Shown here: positions 55,984-64,000 of the stretch, piece by piece
Numbering within the stretch: the first letter of the stretch is position 1
Layout: every line of letters starts with the position of its first letter
Source of the DNA: Parapontixanthobacter sp963736595
GTDB taxonomy: Bacteria; Pseudomonadota; Alphaproteobacteria; Sphingomonadales; Sphingomonadaceae
DNA length: 64,000 nucleotides
Direction of reading: 5' to 3'
NCBI GenBank assembly: GCA_963736595.1
Contig: CAVTPG010000011.1
Location: forward strand, 496,001-560,000
Notes under the pieces: generated by a model
Seen by the model: the letters and a program-made list of their open reading frames with translations, nothing else
Database searches by the model: none
Told to the model about the DNA's origin: nothing
Made by a program: the position numbers and the translations under genes

Positions 55984-57270
55984 TTACCGTTTATCAACCG
56001 GAACATAGTCACGTTGCGTCGGGCCGGTATAAAGCTGACGCGGGCGACCGATGACCTGGCCTGGATCGGAAATCATTTCGTTCCATTGCGCCACCCAGCC
56101 GACTGTCCGGGCCAGCGCGAACAATGCTGTGAACATAGTGGTCGGGAAGCCAATGGCCGACAGAATAATGCCAGAATAGAAATCGACATTAGGAAACAGC
56201 TTTTTCTCGCGGAAATATTCGTCGTTCAAGGCGATCTCTTCAAGCGCCAGAGCAGTTTCGAACACTGGATCATTCACTTTCAGCGCATCGAACACTTCAC
56301 GCACCGTTTTCTGCATAACGGTCGCGCGCGGATCGTAATTCTTGTACACGCGATGTCCAAAGCCCATCAAACGAAACGGGTCGTTCTTGTCCTTTGCTCG
56401 CTCAATATAATGCGGAATCTTATCCGGCGTGCCGATTTCGCGCAGCATATTCAAAGCTGCTTCATTCGCGCCGCCATGAGCTGGCCCCCACAAACAGGCA
56501 ATCCCGGCTGCCGTGCAGGCAAATGGGTTCGCGCCCGACGATCCGGCCAGCCGCACAGTCGAGGTCGAAGCGTTCTGCTCATGATCAGCATGAAGGATGA
56601 AAATCCGGTCCATCGCGCGCTCGACTTCGGGCACGACTTCATATTCCTCCGCCGGAACACCGAACGTCATCCGCAGGAAATTGCCGGTATAGCTTAGCGA
56701 ATTGTCCGGCTGTAAAAACGGTTGTCCGATCGCATATTTATATGCCCAGGCCGCAATCGTCGGCATTTTGGCAATCAGGCGATGGCTCGAAATCTTGCGA
56801 TGCTCCGGATCGGCAATATCCGTGCTGTCGTGGTAAAATGCCGACAGCGCGCCAACCACACCGCACATAATGGCCATCGGATGAGCATCGCGGCGAAAGC
56901 CTTGATAAAACTGCCGCAATTGATCGTGCAGCATCGTGTGGCGCGTTATCGTGTAAGTGAAATCGTCCAGCTCGTCGGCTTGAGGCAATTCGCCGTTTAG
57001 CAACAAATACGACACTTCCATGAAGCTCGATTGCTCGGCAAGCTGGCCAATTGGATAGCCGCGATGCAGCAGTACGCCTTCCTGACCGTCGATATAGGTT
57101 AGCGCGCTTTCGCAGCTGGCAGTCGATTTATAACCGGGATCGAACGTAAAGCGCCCCGTCTGGCCATACATTTTGCGGATATCGACCACATCGGGTCCGC
57201 AGCTTCCTTGCAGCACGGGAAAGTCGTGGTCGGTGTCGCCAATCGTAAGTTTTGCCTCGTTATCGGCCAA
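55984..57270 (-). CDS. gltA: Citrate synthase
   Basis: Entry enzyme of the TCA cycle: acetyl-CoA plus oxaloacetate gives citrate. The 428-residue type II (hexameric) form has GPAHGGANEAALNML and MGFGHRVYKNYDPRA with the two catalytic histidines and PNVDFYSGIIL with the catalytic Asp. The start is TTG at 57270, giving LADNEAKLTIGD, because AAGGAG lies seven bases upstream; ATG candidates further upstream lack this. Preceded by gltX (stop 57290) on the same strand. Confidence 0.96.
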   Translation of the reverse strand: MADNEAKLTIGDTDHDFPVLQGSCGPDVVDIRKMYGQTGRFTFDPGYKSTASCESALTYIDGQEGVLLHRGYPIGQLAEQSSFMEVSYLLLNGELPQADELDDFTYTITRHTMLHDQLRQFYQGFRRDAHPMAIMCGVVGALSAFYHDSTDIADPEHRKISSHRLIAKMPTIAAWAYKYAIGQPFLQPDNSLSYTGNFLRMTFGVPAEEYEVVPEVERAMDRIFILHADHEQNASTSTVRLAGSSGANPFACTAAGIACLWGPAHGGANEAALNMLREIGTPDKIPHYIERAKDKNDPFRLMGFGHRVYKNYDPRATVMQKTVREVFDALKVNDPVFETALALEEIALNDEYFREKKLFPNVDFYSGIILSAIGFPTTMFTALFALARTVGWVAQWNEMISDPGQVIGRPRQLYTGPTQRDYVPVDKR

Positions 57271-57289
57271 AACGCGTCTCCTTAATATC

Positions 57290-58717
57290 TCAATTGTTGC
57301 CGACGGGGGCGGCCTGCGCCTCCAGCCGAGCCAAGGCTTCCTCTCTGCCAAGCAGTGTCAGCACATCGAATATACCGGGCGAGGTCGTCGTCCCGGTGAG
57401 GGCTGCCCGCATGGGTTGTGCCAGCTTGCCCAGACCAAGATCAAGTGTCTCGGCCAACGCCTTCGTAGTGGCTTCGAGTGCCTCGCTTGTCCAGTTCTTT
57501 TCCTGTTTCAATGCGTCGGTCAATTGTCTTAACTTGGCACGGCTGTCATCATCCAGCAGCTTGGCCGCCTTGTCGGTCATTTCAAGCGGCAGCGTCGCGA
57601 ACAGAAACGCGGAACCTTCCGCCAATTCATCAAGATTTTTGGCCCTGACCTTTAGAACGGGCATCGCCTGTGCAAGTAGCTGACGATCCGGATTACCGTG
57701 TATACGTTCTGCGACAAGGTCGGCAAGATGCGCGTCATCGGCTTCGCGAATGTAATGTCCGTTCAAATTCTCCAGCTTTTTCATATCGAAGCGGGAAGGA
57801 CTTTTGCCAACACCGTCGAGATCAAACAATTCGATGGCTTCGTCGCGAGACAATTCTTCGCGATCTCCGTGTCCCCAGCCCAAGCGCAACAGATAATTGC
57901 ACATAGCTTGCGAAAGGATACCAAAATCGTCGCGATAGGCCTCGACACCAAGGGCGCCATGCCGCTTGGATAATTTTGCGCCATCTGCTCCGTGGATTAG
58001 CGGAACATGGGCATAAATTGGATCGGGCCAGCCGCCCTCGATCGTATCCATCGCGTGAATGATGGGCAGCTGCCGGAAAGCGTTGTTAAGGTGATCATCG
58101 CCGCGAATAATGTGCGTGCAGCCCATGTCGTGATCGTCCACCACCACGGCGAGCATATAGGTGGGCGTGCCGTCGGCCCGCAACAAAATATAGTCGTCGA
58201 TTTCCTCGTTTCGAACCGTTACCGAACCCTGAACCGCGTCTTCGATGGTGGTCTCGCCATCCTGCGGCGTTTTTAACCTGACCGTAAAAGGGGTATCGGC
58301 GCTCGCTTCGGATGGATCGCGGTCGCGCCAGCGCCCATCATAGCGCAGCGGTTGTTTATTGGCGCGCTGTTCGGAGCGCATTGCATCCAGCTCTTCCGGC
58401 GTCGCGAAACATTTGTAAGCATAACCTGCATCCAGCAGTTTTTGGGCGACTTCGACATGACGATCCGCGCGTTTTGATTGAAACACCGGCTCCTCGTCAT
58501 AATCGAGGCCGAGCCAATCGAGGCCATCGAAAATTGCTTCGATTGCATCGGGAGTCGAGCGTTTGTGGTCCGTATCCTCAATGCGAAGAAGGGCTTTCCC
58601 GCCGTGATGCTTGGCAAACAACCAGTTGAACAAGGCCGTACGCGCACCGCCGATATGCAAATAGCCGGTGGGCGAGGGCGCAAAGCGCGTGACGACGGGA
58701 CGGCTTGGGGAGGGCAT
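57290..58717 (-). CDS. gltX: Glutamyl-tRNA synthetase
   Basis: Class I aminoacyl-tRNA synthetase, 475 residues, charging tRNA-Glu (and possibly tRNA-Gln, a common alphaproteobacterial situation). HIGH motif PSPTGYLHIGGART at the N-terminus and KLSKRHG (KMSKS equivalent) near residue 245; the anticodon-binding helical domain follows. The start ATG at 58717 is divergent from comEC with only 32 bases between, so the two promoters must overlap. Confidence 0.96.
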   Translation of the reverse strand: MPSPSRPVVTRFAPSPTGYLHIGGARTALFNWLFAKHHGGKALLRIEDTDHKRSTPDAIEAIFDGLDWLGLDYDEEPVFQSKRADRHVEVAQKLLDAGYAYKCFATPEELDAMRSEQRANKQPLRYDGRWRDRDPSEASADTPFTVRLKTPQDGETTIEDAVQGSVTVRNEEIDDYILLRADGTPTYMLAVVVDDHDMGCTHIIRGDDHLNNAFRQLPIIHAMDTIEGGWPDPIYAHVPLIHGADGAKLSKRHGALGVEAYRDDFGILSQAMCNYLLRLGWGHGDREELSRDEAIELFDLDGVGKSPSRFDMKKLENLNGHYIREADDAHLADLVAERIHGNPDRQLLAQAMPVLKVRAKNLDELAEGSAFLFATLPLEMTDKAAKLLDDDSRAKLRQLTDALKQEKNWTSEALEATTKALAETLDLGLGKLAQPMRAALTGTTTSPGIFDVLTLLGREEALARLEAQAAPVGNN

Positions 58718-58749
58718 CTTAACCTCTGTTCTCTAATGTTTCGCGCGTT

Positions 58750-60945
58750 ATGGGGGTTCAGCATCCGCACAGTCTATTTAGCAAAAATGCGCCCGTAGCT
58801 GGCGCGTTCCTGCCTTCGCGCACTTGGCTCACCAGCGCCCGCTTGTCCAGTATCGGCGATCGCGCAGAAGCCTTTCTCAACAACGCTTCGCTAGATCGCG
58901 GTCCGTGGCTGGCGGTTGCCTTGGCGTGCGGTATCGGCGCATGGTTCACGTTGCAAAGCCCATGGCAATGGACAGCTCTTGCGGCATTTCTGACATTGGG
59001 GATCGTCGCAGCTATCGCAATATGGCGCGGTGTGGATAGTCGGGCCGCAACGTTGATTGCGATCGTTTCGCTCGGCGCGACCATGCTGGCCGGTCTGATC
59101 GGTGTCTGGGCTCGCTCCGAAATGATCGGCACATCTGCGATTGACCGTCCATCGGTCGAATGGATCGACGCGCGGGTGCTGGAGCGAATCGAACAGCCAG
59201 CGCAAGATCGCATCAGGCTAGTGCTTGCCACACGTGACAGCGATACGGGTCAGGCAATCAAAGTGCGGGTCAATTTGCCAATCGCCAAAGACCAGCCTGG
59301 ATTGGCAGAGGGAGCGCGCGTCAATTTGCGCGCACGTTTGTTGCCGCCGGCCCCTCCGATGTTGCCGGGGTCTTACGACTTTGCTCGAGTTGCATGGTTC
59401 AAGGGCCTTGCCGCTTCCGGTTCCGTGATTGGCGACGTCGAGATAATCGATCCTGCAGCGGGTGAAGATTCAGTCGCACATTTGCAGCGTGGCTTGTCGG
59501 GCCACGTCCGCGCACAATTGCCGGGCAGCGCGGGCCATATCGCGGCGGCCTTTGCCAGCGGAGACAGGGGCGCAATCGGCAAGGACGATCAAGTGGCAAT
59601 GCGCGATGCCGGACTGACGCACTTGCTCGCCATTAGCGGCCTTCATGTTAGTGCCGTTATCGGAGCGGCATATTTTCTCGCACTAAAACTGTTGTCGCTG
59701 TTGCCGTGGCTAACCTTGCGCGTGCGCCTGCCGCTTATGGCAGCAGGCATCGGCGCCTTGGCAGGGATCGGTTACACGATCTTGACGGGTGCGCAGGTGC
59801 CGACGGTGCGAAGCTGTATTGCAGCTGTCCTGGTGATGATTGCGCTAGCGCTAGGGCGCGAGCCATTATCGCTGCGCATGGTTGCCGTTGCGGCCATCGC
59901 TGTCATGATCGCATGGCCGGAAGCCTTGATCGGCCCCAGCTTTCAGATGAGCTTTTGTGCGGTCATCGCCATTGTGGCGCTGCATACATCGTCAATTGTG
60001 CGAGCATTTTTGGCTCCACGCGAAGAGATTTGGCTGCGCTGGTTCGCGCGCCGCGTCATCATGTTGTTCATTACCGGAATGGTCATCGAACTGGCGCTGA
60101 CACCGATCGTGCTGTTCCATTTCCACCGCGCGGGACTTTATGGCGCGTTTGCCAACGTCATTGCCATCCCCTTGGTTACGTTCATATCGATGCCGCTGAT
60201 CGCAGTTGCATTGCTACTCGACCTCGTCGGGTTAGGGCAGCCGGTCTGGTGGATAGTCGGCGTATCGCTCGACCTTTTGCTATGGATTGCGAATGTAACG
60301 GCGGGGATGCCGGGCGCCGTCAAACTTGTGCCGCAGATCAGCATAGCATCGCTATTATTGTTTCTTTTCGGAGGGCTATGGCTGGCCTTGTGGAAAGGCC
60401 GGGCGCGGCTAATGGGTTTCGCGCCAATAGCATTGGCGGCGTTGTCGTTCACAGCAGCGCCAACACCCGACATCCTCGTCTCGCGAGACGGGCGTCACGT
60501 TGGGATTGCTGGCGAAGCCAATCGATTGCTCGTCCTGCGCGATAGCAAAAGCAGCTACGCACGCGACAATTTGCTGGAATTGACTGGTCTGGAGGGGGAG
60601 CCGATTGCTCTCGACCGTTGGCCCGGAGCGCGTTGTAGCGCCGATTTCTGCACCGTGGGCATGACGCGCGGCGAAAAAGACTGGTCGATCCTGATCGCGC
60701 GAAGCCGTGAACTTGTCGGAGAGCGTGAATTGGCCGCTGCGTGTGCGCAAGTCGATATTGTCATTGCCGACCGCAGACTTCCGCGTAGTTGCAAGCCACT
60801 TTGGCTGAAAGCAGATCGGCGGATGCTAGAGCAAGCAGGAGGCCTGTCGATCAATCTCGACAAAGCCGAAATTACGCGCGTTTCGGACAGTCAAGGCGAA
60901 CATGGATGGTGGCGCGGTGACCAATGGACGCGCAAGCGCCGCTAA
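58750..60945 (+). CDS. comEC: ComEC/Rec2-family competence protein
   Basis: Inner-membrane channel protein for DNA uptake, 731 residues. An N-terminal OB-like soluble loop (about 130-230, DARVLERIEQPAQDRIRLVLATRD) sits between helices, then LTHLLAISGLHVSAVIGAAYF is the Competence-domain signature, then multiple helices (SFQMSFCAVIAIVAL, GMVIELALTPIVLFHF). The C-terminal soluble domain (from about 560) lacks the HxHxDH metallo-beta-lactamase motif found in Bacillus-type proteins. Convergent with lexA, 50 bases apart. Confidence 0.9.
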   Translation: MGVQHPHSLFSKNAPVAGAFLPSRTWLTSARLSSIGDRAEAFLNNASLDRGPWLAVALACGIGAWFTLQSPWQWTALAAFLTLGIVAAIAIWRGVDSRAATLIAIVSLGATMLAGLIGVWARSEMIGTSAIDRPSVEWIDARVLERIEQPAQDRIRLVLATRDSDTGQAIKVRVNLPIAKDQPGLAEGARVNLRARLLPPAPPMLPGSYDFARVAWFKGLAASGSVIGDVEIIDPAAGEDSVAHLQRGLSGHVRAQLPGSAGHIAAAFASGDRGAIGKDDQVAMRDAGLTHLLAISGLHVSAVIGAAYFLALKLLSLLPWLTLRVRLPLMAAGIGALAGIGYTILTGAQVPTVRSCIAAVLVMIALALGREPLSLRMVAVAAIAVMIAWPEALIGPSFQMSFCAVIAIVALHTSSIVRAFLAPREEIWLRWFARRVIMLFITGMVIELALTPIVLFHFHRAGLYGAFANVIAIPLVTFISMPLIAVALLLDLVGLGQPVWWIVGVSLDLLLWIANVTAGMPGAVKLVPQISIASLLLFLFGGLWLALWKGRARLMGFAPIALAALSFTAAPTPDILVSRDGRHVGIAGEANRLLVLRDSKSSYARDNLLELTGLEGEPIALDRWPGARCSADFCTVGMTRGEKDWSILIARSRELVGERELAAACAQVDIVIADRRLPRSCKPLWLKADRRMLEQAGGLSINLDKAEITRVSDSQGEHGWWRGDQWTRKRR

Positions 60946-60995
60946 CAATCTGGCAAGCAGCTGACGACACGCTAAACGCATCGCCAGCCTCACGA

Positions 60996-61685
60996 TTAAT
61001 GGTATCGGCGGAGCAGTCCAGCCAGCTTGCCCTGAACTTTGACTTGCCCGGATTCGTATATTTGCGGCTCGTACATCTCGTTCGCAGGGTCAAGGCGCAC
61101 GCGACCCGCATCACGGCGCAGATATTTCAAAGTAGCTTCCTCATCATTGACAAGCGCAACCACGATTTCACCATCGCGAGCCGCATCGGTACGCCTGATC
61201 AGCGCAAAATCACCGTCGAAAATACCCGCCTCGATCATCGAATCGCCGGAAACTTCCAACGCATAATGCTCACCAGGACCAAGCAATGCGGCAGGTACCG
61301 GCAGGCTGCTGAAATCCTCGATGGCTTCGATCGGCGCACCGGCAGCAATCCGTCCATGCAAGGGAACATCGATCACATCGTTGGCTGGTTCAGGCGCAGC
61401 CGGCTTTCTGAACGGCACGACAACATCATCCACCGCATTGGCTTGCGCCAAAGCAGAAGCAAGTTCGACATTATCGGGATTTTTCAGCACTTCCAATGCC
61501 CGTGCGCGATTGGGCAGCCGACGTAAAAACCCGCGTTCTTCCAAAGCGGAAATCAAGCGATGGACGCCTGATTTACTTTTCAAATTCAGCGCCTCCTTCA
61601 TTTCCTCGAAAGACGGAGAAATGCCGGTATCTTCCAACCTATTAGAAATAAACCGGATTAACTCGTGCTGTTTAGCAGTCAGCAT
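60996..61685 (-). CDS. lexA: LexA repressor
   Basis: SOS regulator, 229 residues. N-terminal winged helix-turn-helix (LTAKQHELIRFISNRLEDTGISPSFEEMKEAL), cleavage site Ala115-Gly116 in GRIAAGAPIE, catalytic Ser149 (VSGDSMIEAG) and Lys187 (EEATLKYL), the Ser-Lys dyad for self-cleavage. The start at 61685 is preferred over an open frame back to 61721. Downstream of moeA on the same strand, with its own LexA box in the gap. Confidence 0.96.
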   Translation of the reverse strand: MLTAKQHELIRFISNRLEDTGISPSFEEMKEALNLKSKSGVHRLISALEERGFLRRLPNRARALEVLKNPDNVELASALAQANAVDDVVVPFRKPAAPEPANDVIDVPLHGRIAAGAPIEAIEDFSSLPVPAALLGPGEHYALEVSGDSMIEAGIFDGDFALIRRTDAARDGEIVVALVNDEEATLKYLRRDAGRVRLDPANEMYEPQIYESGQVKVQGKLAGLLRRYH

Positions 61686-61748
61686 GGCGATTGACCTCCT
61701 TGGTCGCCTGAAACAATTCAATCACACAATCTGGCTAACACATTATGC

Positions 61749-61763
61749 GAACGAACACGGAAC
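61749..61763. promoter_or_regulatory. LexA box (GAAC-N7-GAAC), lexA autoregulation
   Basis: GAAC 61749-61752, seven bases, GAAC 61760-61763: exact match to the direct-repeat SOS box of alphaproteobacteria, 64 bases upstream of the lexA start and within the 102-base gap after moeA. Autoregulation follows from the family. Confidence 0.82.
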
Positions 61764-61787
61764 AACTAGGCAACCTGTAGGAGTTAG

Positions 61788-62996
61788 TCAAGCAATTCCG
61801 TGGTTTGTCAGGCGATACGCATCGACCACCGATCCGGCAGCCGCTTTTTCGGCATGAGGTGCGCGATCAATCAGGTAATCGGCTTGTGACAAGGCGTGCA
61901 GCAAACCGCTGCTTTGCTCTGTATGTGCGGTCAGCTCACCATTGCGAAATTTTGCCCGCAGAAACGTGCGTCGATCACCATTTTCCGCCAATTCCTCCGC
62001 TACCGGCAAAGCGACGGCTTGCGGTTTCGGGGTTGCAGCACCCATCAAATGTTTAACCAACGGTTGCAGGAACAGGCAGGCGGTGACGAAGGCTGATGCG
62101 GGATTGCCGGGCAGGCCGAGAATAATTTGCGTATCGCGACGTGCGACTAGGAGCGGCTTGCCGGGCTTGATCGCGACTTTCCAAAACGCCGTCTCGGCGC
62201 CGATTTTCTGCAAGGCTTCAGCGATATGATCGTGATCGCCGACCGATGCGCCGCCGATCGTCACGACAATATCAGCGTCGCGGTTGAGTTGCATAGCATC
62301 CACCATTGCTTGCGGCTGATCGGGCAGAATGGGATGCAGAGTTGGCGTCATCCCGAGGCCTTGCAGCATTGCGGAAACCATTGGGCCATTGACCGCTGGA
62401 AGTTGGTGTGCGCCGGTTGACGCACCATCCTCGCAAGGATCGTATAATTCATCCCCGATCTGCAAAATGGCGATGTTTGGCAGACGGGGTACGCGCACGC
62501 GCCAAACTCCTGCGGTCAGGGCCAGCGCCATTAGCCGCGGCGTAATTGGTGCTCCCCGCTTGCACAGAACGTCGCCGGTAGAAAAGTCGCTTCCTGTGCG
62601 GCGAATGTGCTTGTCGAGCGGAGTCGGTCGCTGATTTTGCAGGCTGAGCTTGCTCCCATTCCGCCGCGTGATTTCCTGCACAAACACAGATGCTGTGCCA
62701 GATGGCATAACTGCCCCGGTGGAGATGCGCACGGCATCCAGTCCTTGCAAAATACCGGCAAAAGGATGGCCGGCAGACAATTCTCCGACGATGTTCCATT
62801 CCTCGCGCTCAGGGTCTGCGACAGCGTATCCATCCATCGCCGACAGATCCGCAGCGGGCTGTGTGCGTTGCGCGGTCAGCGGCTCGGCCAGATAGCGGCC
62901 TATGGCGTCGATGATCGGGATTTCGCGCATGGGCATAGGCGATGCGAGGCTGAGAAGACGATCCAGCGCATCGTCATAAGACAGCAAGCCAGTCAT
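61788..62996 (-). CDS. moeA: Molybdopterin molybdotransferase
   Basis: Inserts molybdate into adenylylated molybdopterin, 402 residues. Domain order of MoeA is visible: AMDGYAV (domain II), RISTGAVMPSGTASVFVQE, DIVVTIGGASVGDHD (MPT-binding), LLVARRDTQIILGLPGNPASAFVT, and a C-terminal beta domain. ATG 62996 overlaps the moaC stop. Confidence 0.95.
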   Translation of the reverse strand: MTGLLSYDDALDRLLSLASPMPMREIPIIDAIGRYLAEPLTAQRTQPAADLSAMDGYAVADPEREEWNIVGELSAGHPFAGILQGLDAVRISTGAVMPSGTASVFVQEITRRNGSKLSLQNQRPTPLDKHIRRTGSDFSTGDVLCKRGAPITPRLMALALTAGVWRVRVPRLPNIAILQIGDELYDPCEDGASTGAHQLPAVNGPMVSAMLQGLGMTPTLHPILPDQPQAMVDAMQLNRDADIVVTIGGASVGDHDHIAEALQKIGAETAFWKVAIKPGKPLLVARRDTQIILGLPGNPASAFVTACLFLQPLVKHLMGAATPKPQAVALPVAEELAENGDRRTFLRAKFRNGELTAHTEQSSGLLHALSQADYLIDRAPHAEKAAAGSVVDAYRLTNHGIA

Positions 62997-63466
62997 TCCG
63001 GGGCGCACCAATCCCCTGACTTGCCGCCCGATTTGGACAGCAAGCGCACATTCTCAATACGCATCGCCTTGTCCAGCGCCTTTGCCATATCGTAGATTGT
63101 CAGTAACGACACGGTAACAGCGGTCAATGCTTCCATCTCCACGCCCGTTTTGCCCGAAGTCGCAACGGTCGCCGTCACACAAATGGTACCATCACTCAGC
63201 TCGAATTCGATGGCTGCGTTATCGAGCGAGAGAGGGTGGCAGAGCGGGATAAGTTCGCTCGTTTTCTTGGCCGCCATGATGCCAGCGATCCGGGCAGCAG
63301 CCAGCACATCGCCTTTGGGCACGCTACCATCGGCAATTGCACCAAAGGCGACGGGCGACATGGTGATTTGCCCTTCTGCGACGGCGACGCGCTGCGTCGT
63401 CGCTTTGCTGCCGACATCAACCATATGCGCATGGCCTTGCGCGTCGAGGTGGGTGAGGTCAGCCAT
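62993..63466 (-). CDS. moaC: Cyclic pyranopterin monophosphate synthase
   Basis: Second step of Mo cofactor synthesis, converting the MoaA product to cPMP, 157 residues. KTSELIPLCHPLSLD holds the conserved His, and TGVEMEALTAVTVSLLTIYDMAKA is the active-site helix. The ATG overlaps the trpC end by 8 bases and the stop overlaps moeA. Confidence 0.96.
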   Translation of the reverse strand: MADLTHLDAQGHAHMVDVGSKATTQRVAVAEGQITMSPVAFGAIADGSVPKGDVLAAARIAGIMAAKKTSELIPLCHPLSLDNAAIEFELSDGTICVTATVATSGKTGVEMEALTAVTVSLLTIYDMAKALDKAMRIENVRLLSKSGGKSGDWCAPE

Positions 63467-64000
63467 GCAGCAGCGTCTTTGTAGCTTGCGTGATATCGTC
63501 AGCGCGCATCAAGCTCTCTCCAACGAGAAAACATCGTGCACCGCTCTTGGCCAGACGCATAAAATCAGCGTGACTGCCAATGCCGCTTTCTGCGACGAGC
63601 AGCGCATCGTCAGGCGCTACTTTTGCCAACAATTCTGTGGTTGCCAGATCGGTCTGGAATGTGCGCAAGTCACGATTGTTGATGCCGATCAAGCGCGATT
63701 TCAGCTTATGCGCGCGCTCCATTTCCGCCGCATCATGCACTTCGACAAGCACGTCCATGCCGCGCTCGATCGCCGCTTGCTCAATTTCCACCATTTGTTC
63801 GTCATCAAGCGCTGCAACGATGATGAGAATAGCATCGGCACCGATACTGCGAGCCTCGGCCACTTGCCACGGATCGACCATGAAATCCTTGCGCAGCACT
63901 GGAAGACTGCAGGCATTGCGCGCTGCAACGAGAAAATCCTCGTGCCCCTGAAAATACTTGGCATCGGTCAACACGGAAAGGCAGGTTGCGCCGCCTGCCT
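63459..64000 (-). CDS. trpC: Indole-3-glycerol phosphate synthase (partial, N-terminus off window)
   Basis: TIM-barrel enzyme of tryptophan synthesis. Present: GGATCLSVLTDAKYFQG, PVLRKDFMVDPWQV (catalytic Lys), LIGINNRDLRTF and ALLVAESGIGSHADF. The N-terminal part lies beyond base 64000. Same-strand overlap with moaC suggests a trpC-moaC-moeA-lexA transcript. Confidence 0.95.
   Translation of the reverse strand, partial: AGGATCLSVLTDAKYFQGHEDFLVAARNACSLPVLRKDFMVDPWQVAEARSIGADAILIIVAALDDEQMVEIEQAAIERGMDVLVEVHDAAEMERAHKLKSRLIGINNRDLRTFQTDLATTELLAKVAPDDALLVAESGIGSHADFMRLAKSGARCFLVGESLMRADDITQATKTLLHG

Noticed and set aside
1..64000. tRNA, rRNA, CRISPR array, insertion sequence or prophage
   Set aside because: No gap is large enough or shows the expected repeats or cloverleaf; the only gap above 300 bases (18203-18661) shows weak hairpins only.

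Overview
The window reads as a chromosomal segment of an alphaproteobacterium, most likely Sphingomonadales and probably close to Erythrobacteraceae (an inference from gene content and order, not from a search). Supporting signs are a complete 14-gene Complex I operon with two extra membrane micro-ORFs, an RNase E whose S1 domain carries a long acidic insert, an ETF-ubiquinone oxidoreductase, the block trpC-moaC-moeA-lexA-comEC with gltX-gltA alongside, an exosortase-A-type acyl ligase and PLP decarboxylase, a lexA preceded by the direct-repeat GAAC-N7-GAAC box, and a CtrA-type TTAA-N7-TTAA site. I saw no rRNA, tRNA, insertion sequence, prophage or CRISPR array.

Layout. 1-8.5 kb: soluble lytic transglycosylase and a UDG-like protein on the minus strand, divergent from ETF-QO, ispE, an N-formylglutamate amidohydrolase-like gene, ilvD and a TrmA/RlmD-type RNA methyltransferase. 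8.5-15.2 kb: a three-gene module (acyl carrier protein, AMP ligase, PLP decarboxylase) of the type found beside exosortase A, then zapE, a hotdog thioesterase, sdhB and an SDR. 15.3-23.5 kb: rne, an amidase, PBP1A and prfB. 23.5-30.8 kb: a lipobox methyltransferase, a nitronate monooxygenase-like protein with a four-cysteine C-terminus, a 2-hydroxyacid dehydrogenase, an SH3 protein, a small lipoprotein, and a thiolase divergent from an aldehyde dehydrogenase. 30.9-49.3 kb: nuoABCDE-orf48-F-orf69-GHIJKLMN, birA, coaX, rnj and a DUF1467-like gene, densely packed with many ATGA-type overlaps. 49.3-55.9 kb: the least explained locus, with a large TipN-like membrane coiled-coil protein, an HPt-like protein lacking histidine, a nucleotidyltransferase-like membrane protein, a helical DUF2336-like protein, and a histidine kinase whose phospho-acceptor histidine is replaced by proline. 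A CtrA-type palindrome sits at its divergent promoter. 56-64 kb: gltA, gltX, comEC, lexA, moeA, moaC and the start of trpC.

Eleven genes are each broken once by what a single-base indel would explain (near 199, 2027, 2865, 8230, 10057, 12858, 20572, 33862, 50846, 53302 and 53924). Several would be essential or core functions (nuoD, PBP1A, ETF-QO), and both halves always remain well conserved, so uncorrected sequencing indels are more likely than real pseudogenes. These genes are annotated over their full reconstructed span.

Functionally most of the window is core metabolism and envelope biology: respiration (Complex I, SdhB, ETF-QO, GltA), isoprenoid and branched-chain amino acid synthesis, RNA turnover (RNase E and RNase J together), peptidoglycan synthesis and remodelling, cofactors (biotin ligation, CoA, Mo cofactor) and the SOS regulator. 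The 49-56 kb locus is the best candidate for an undescribed system: a possible cell-polarity or cell-cycle signalling module built from phosphorelay-like parts that have lost their phospho-accepting histidines.
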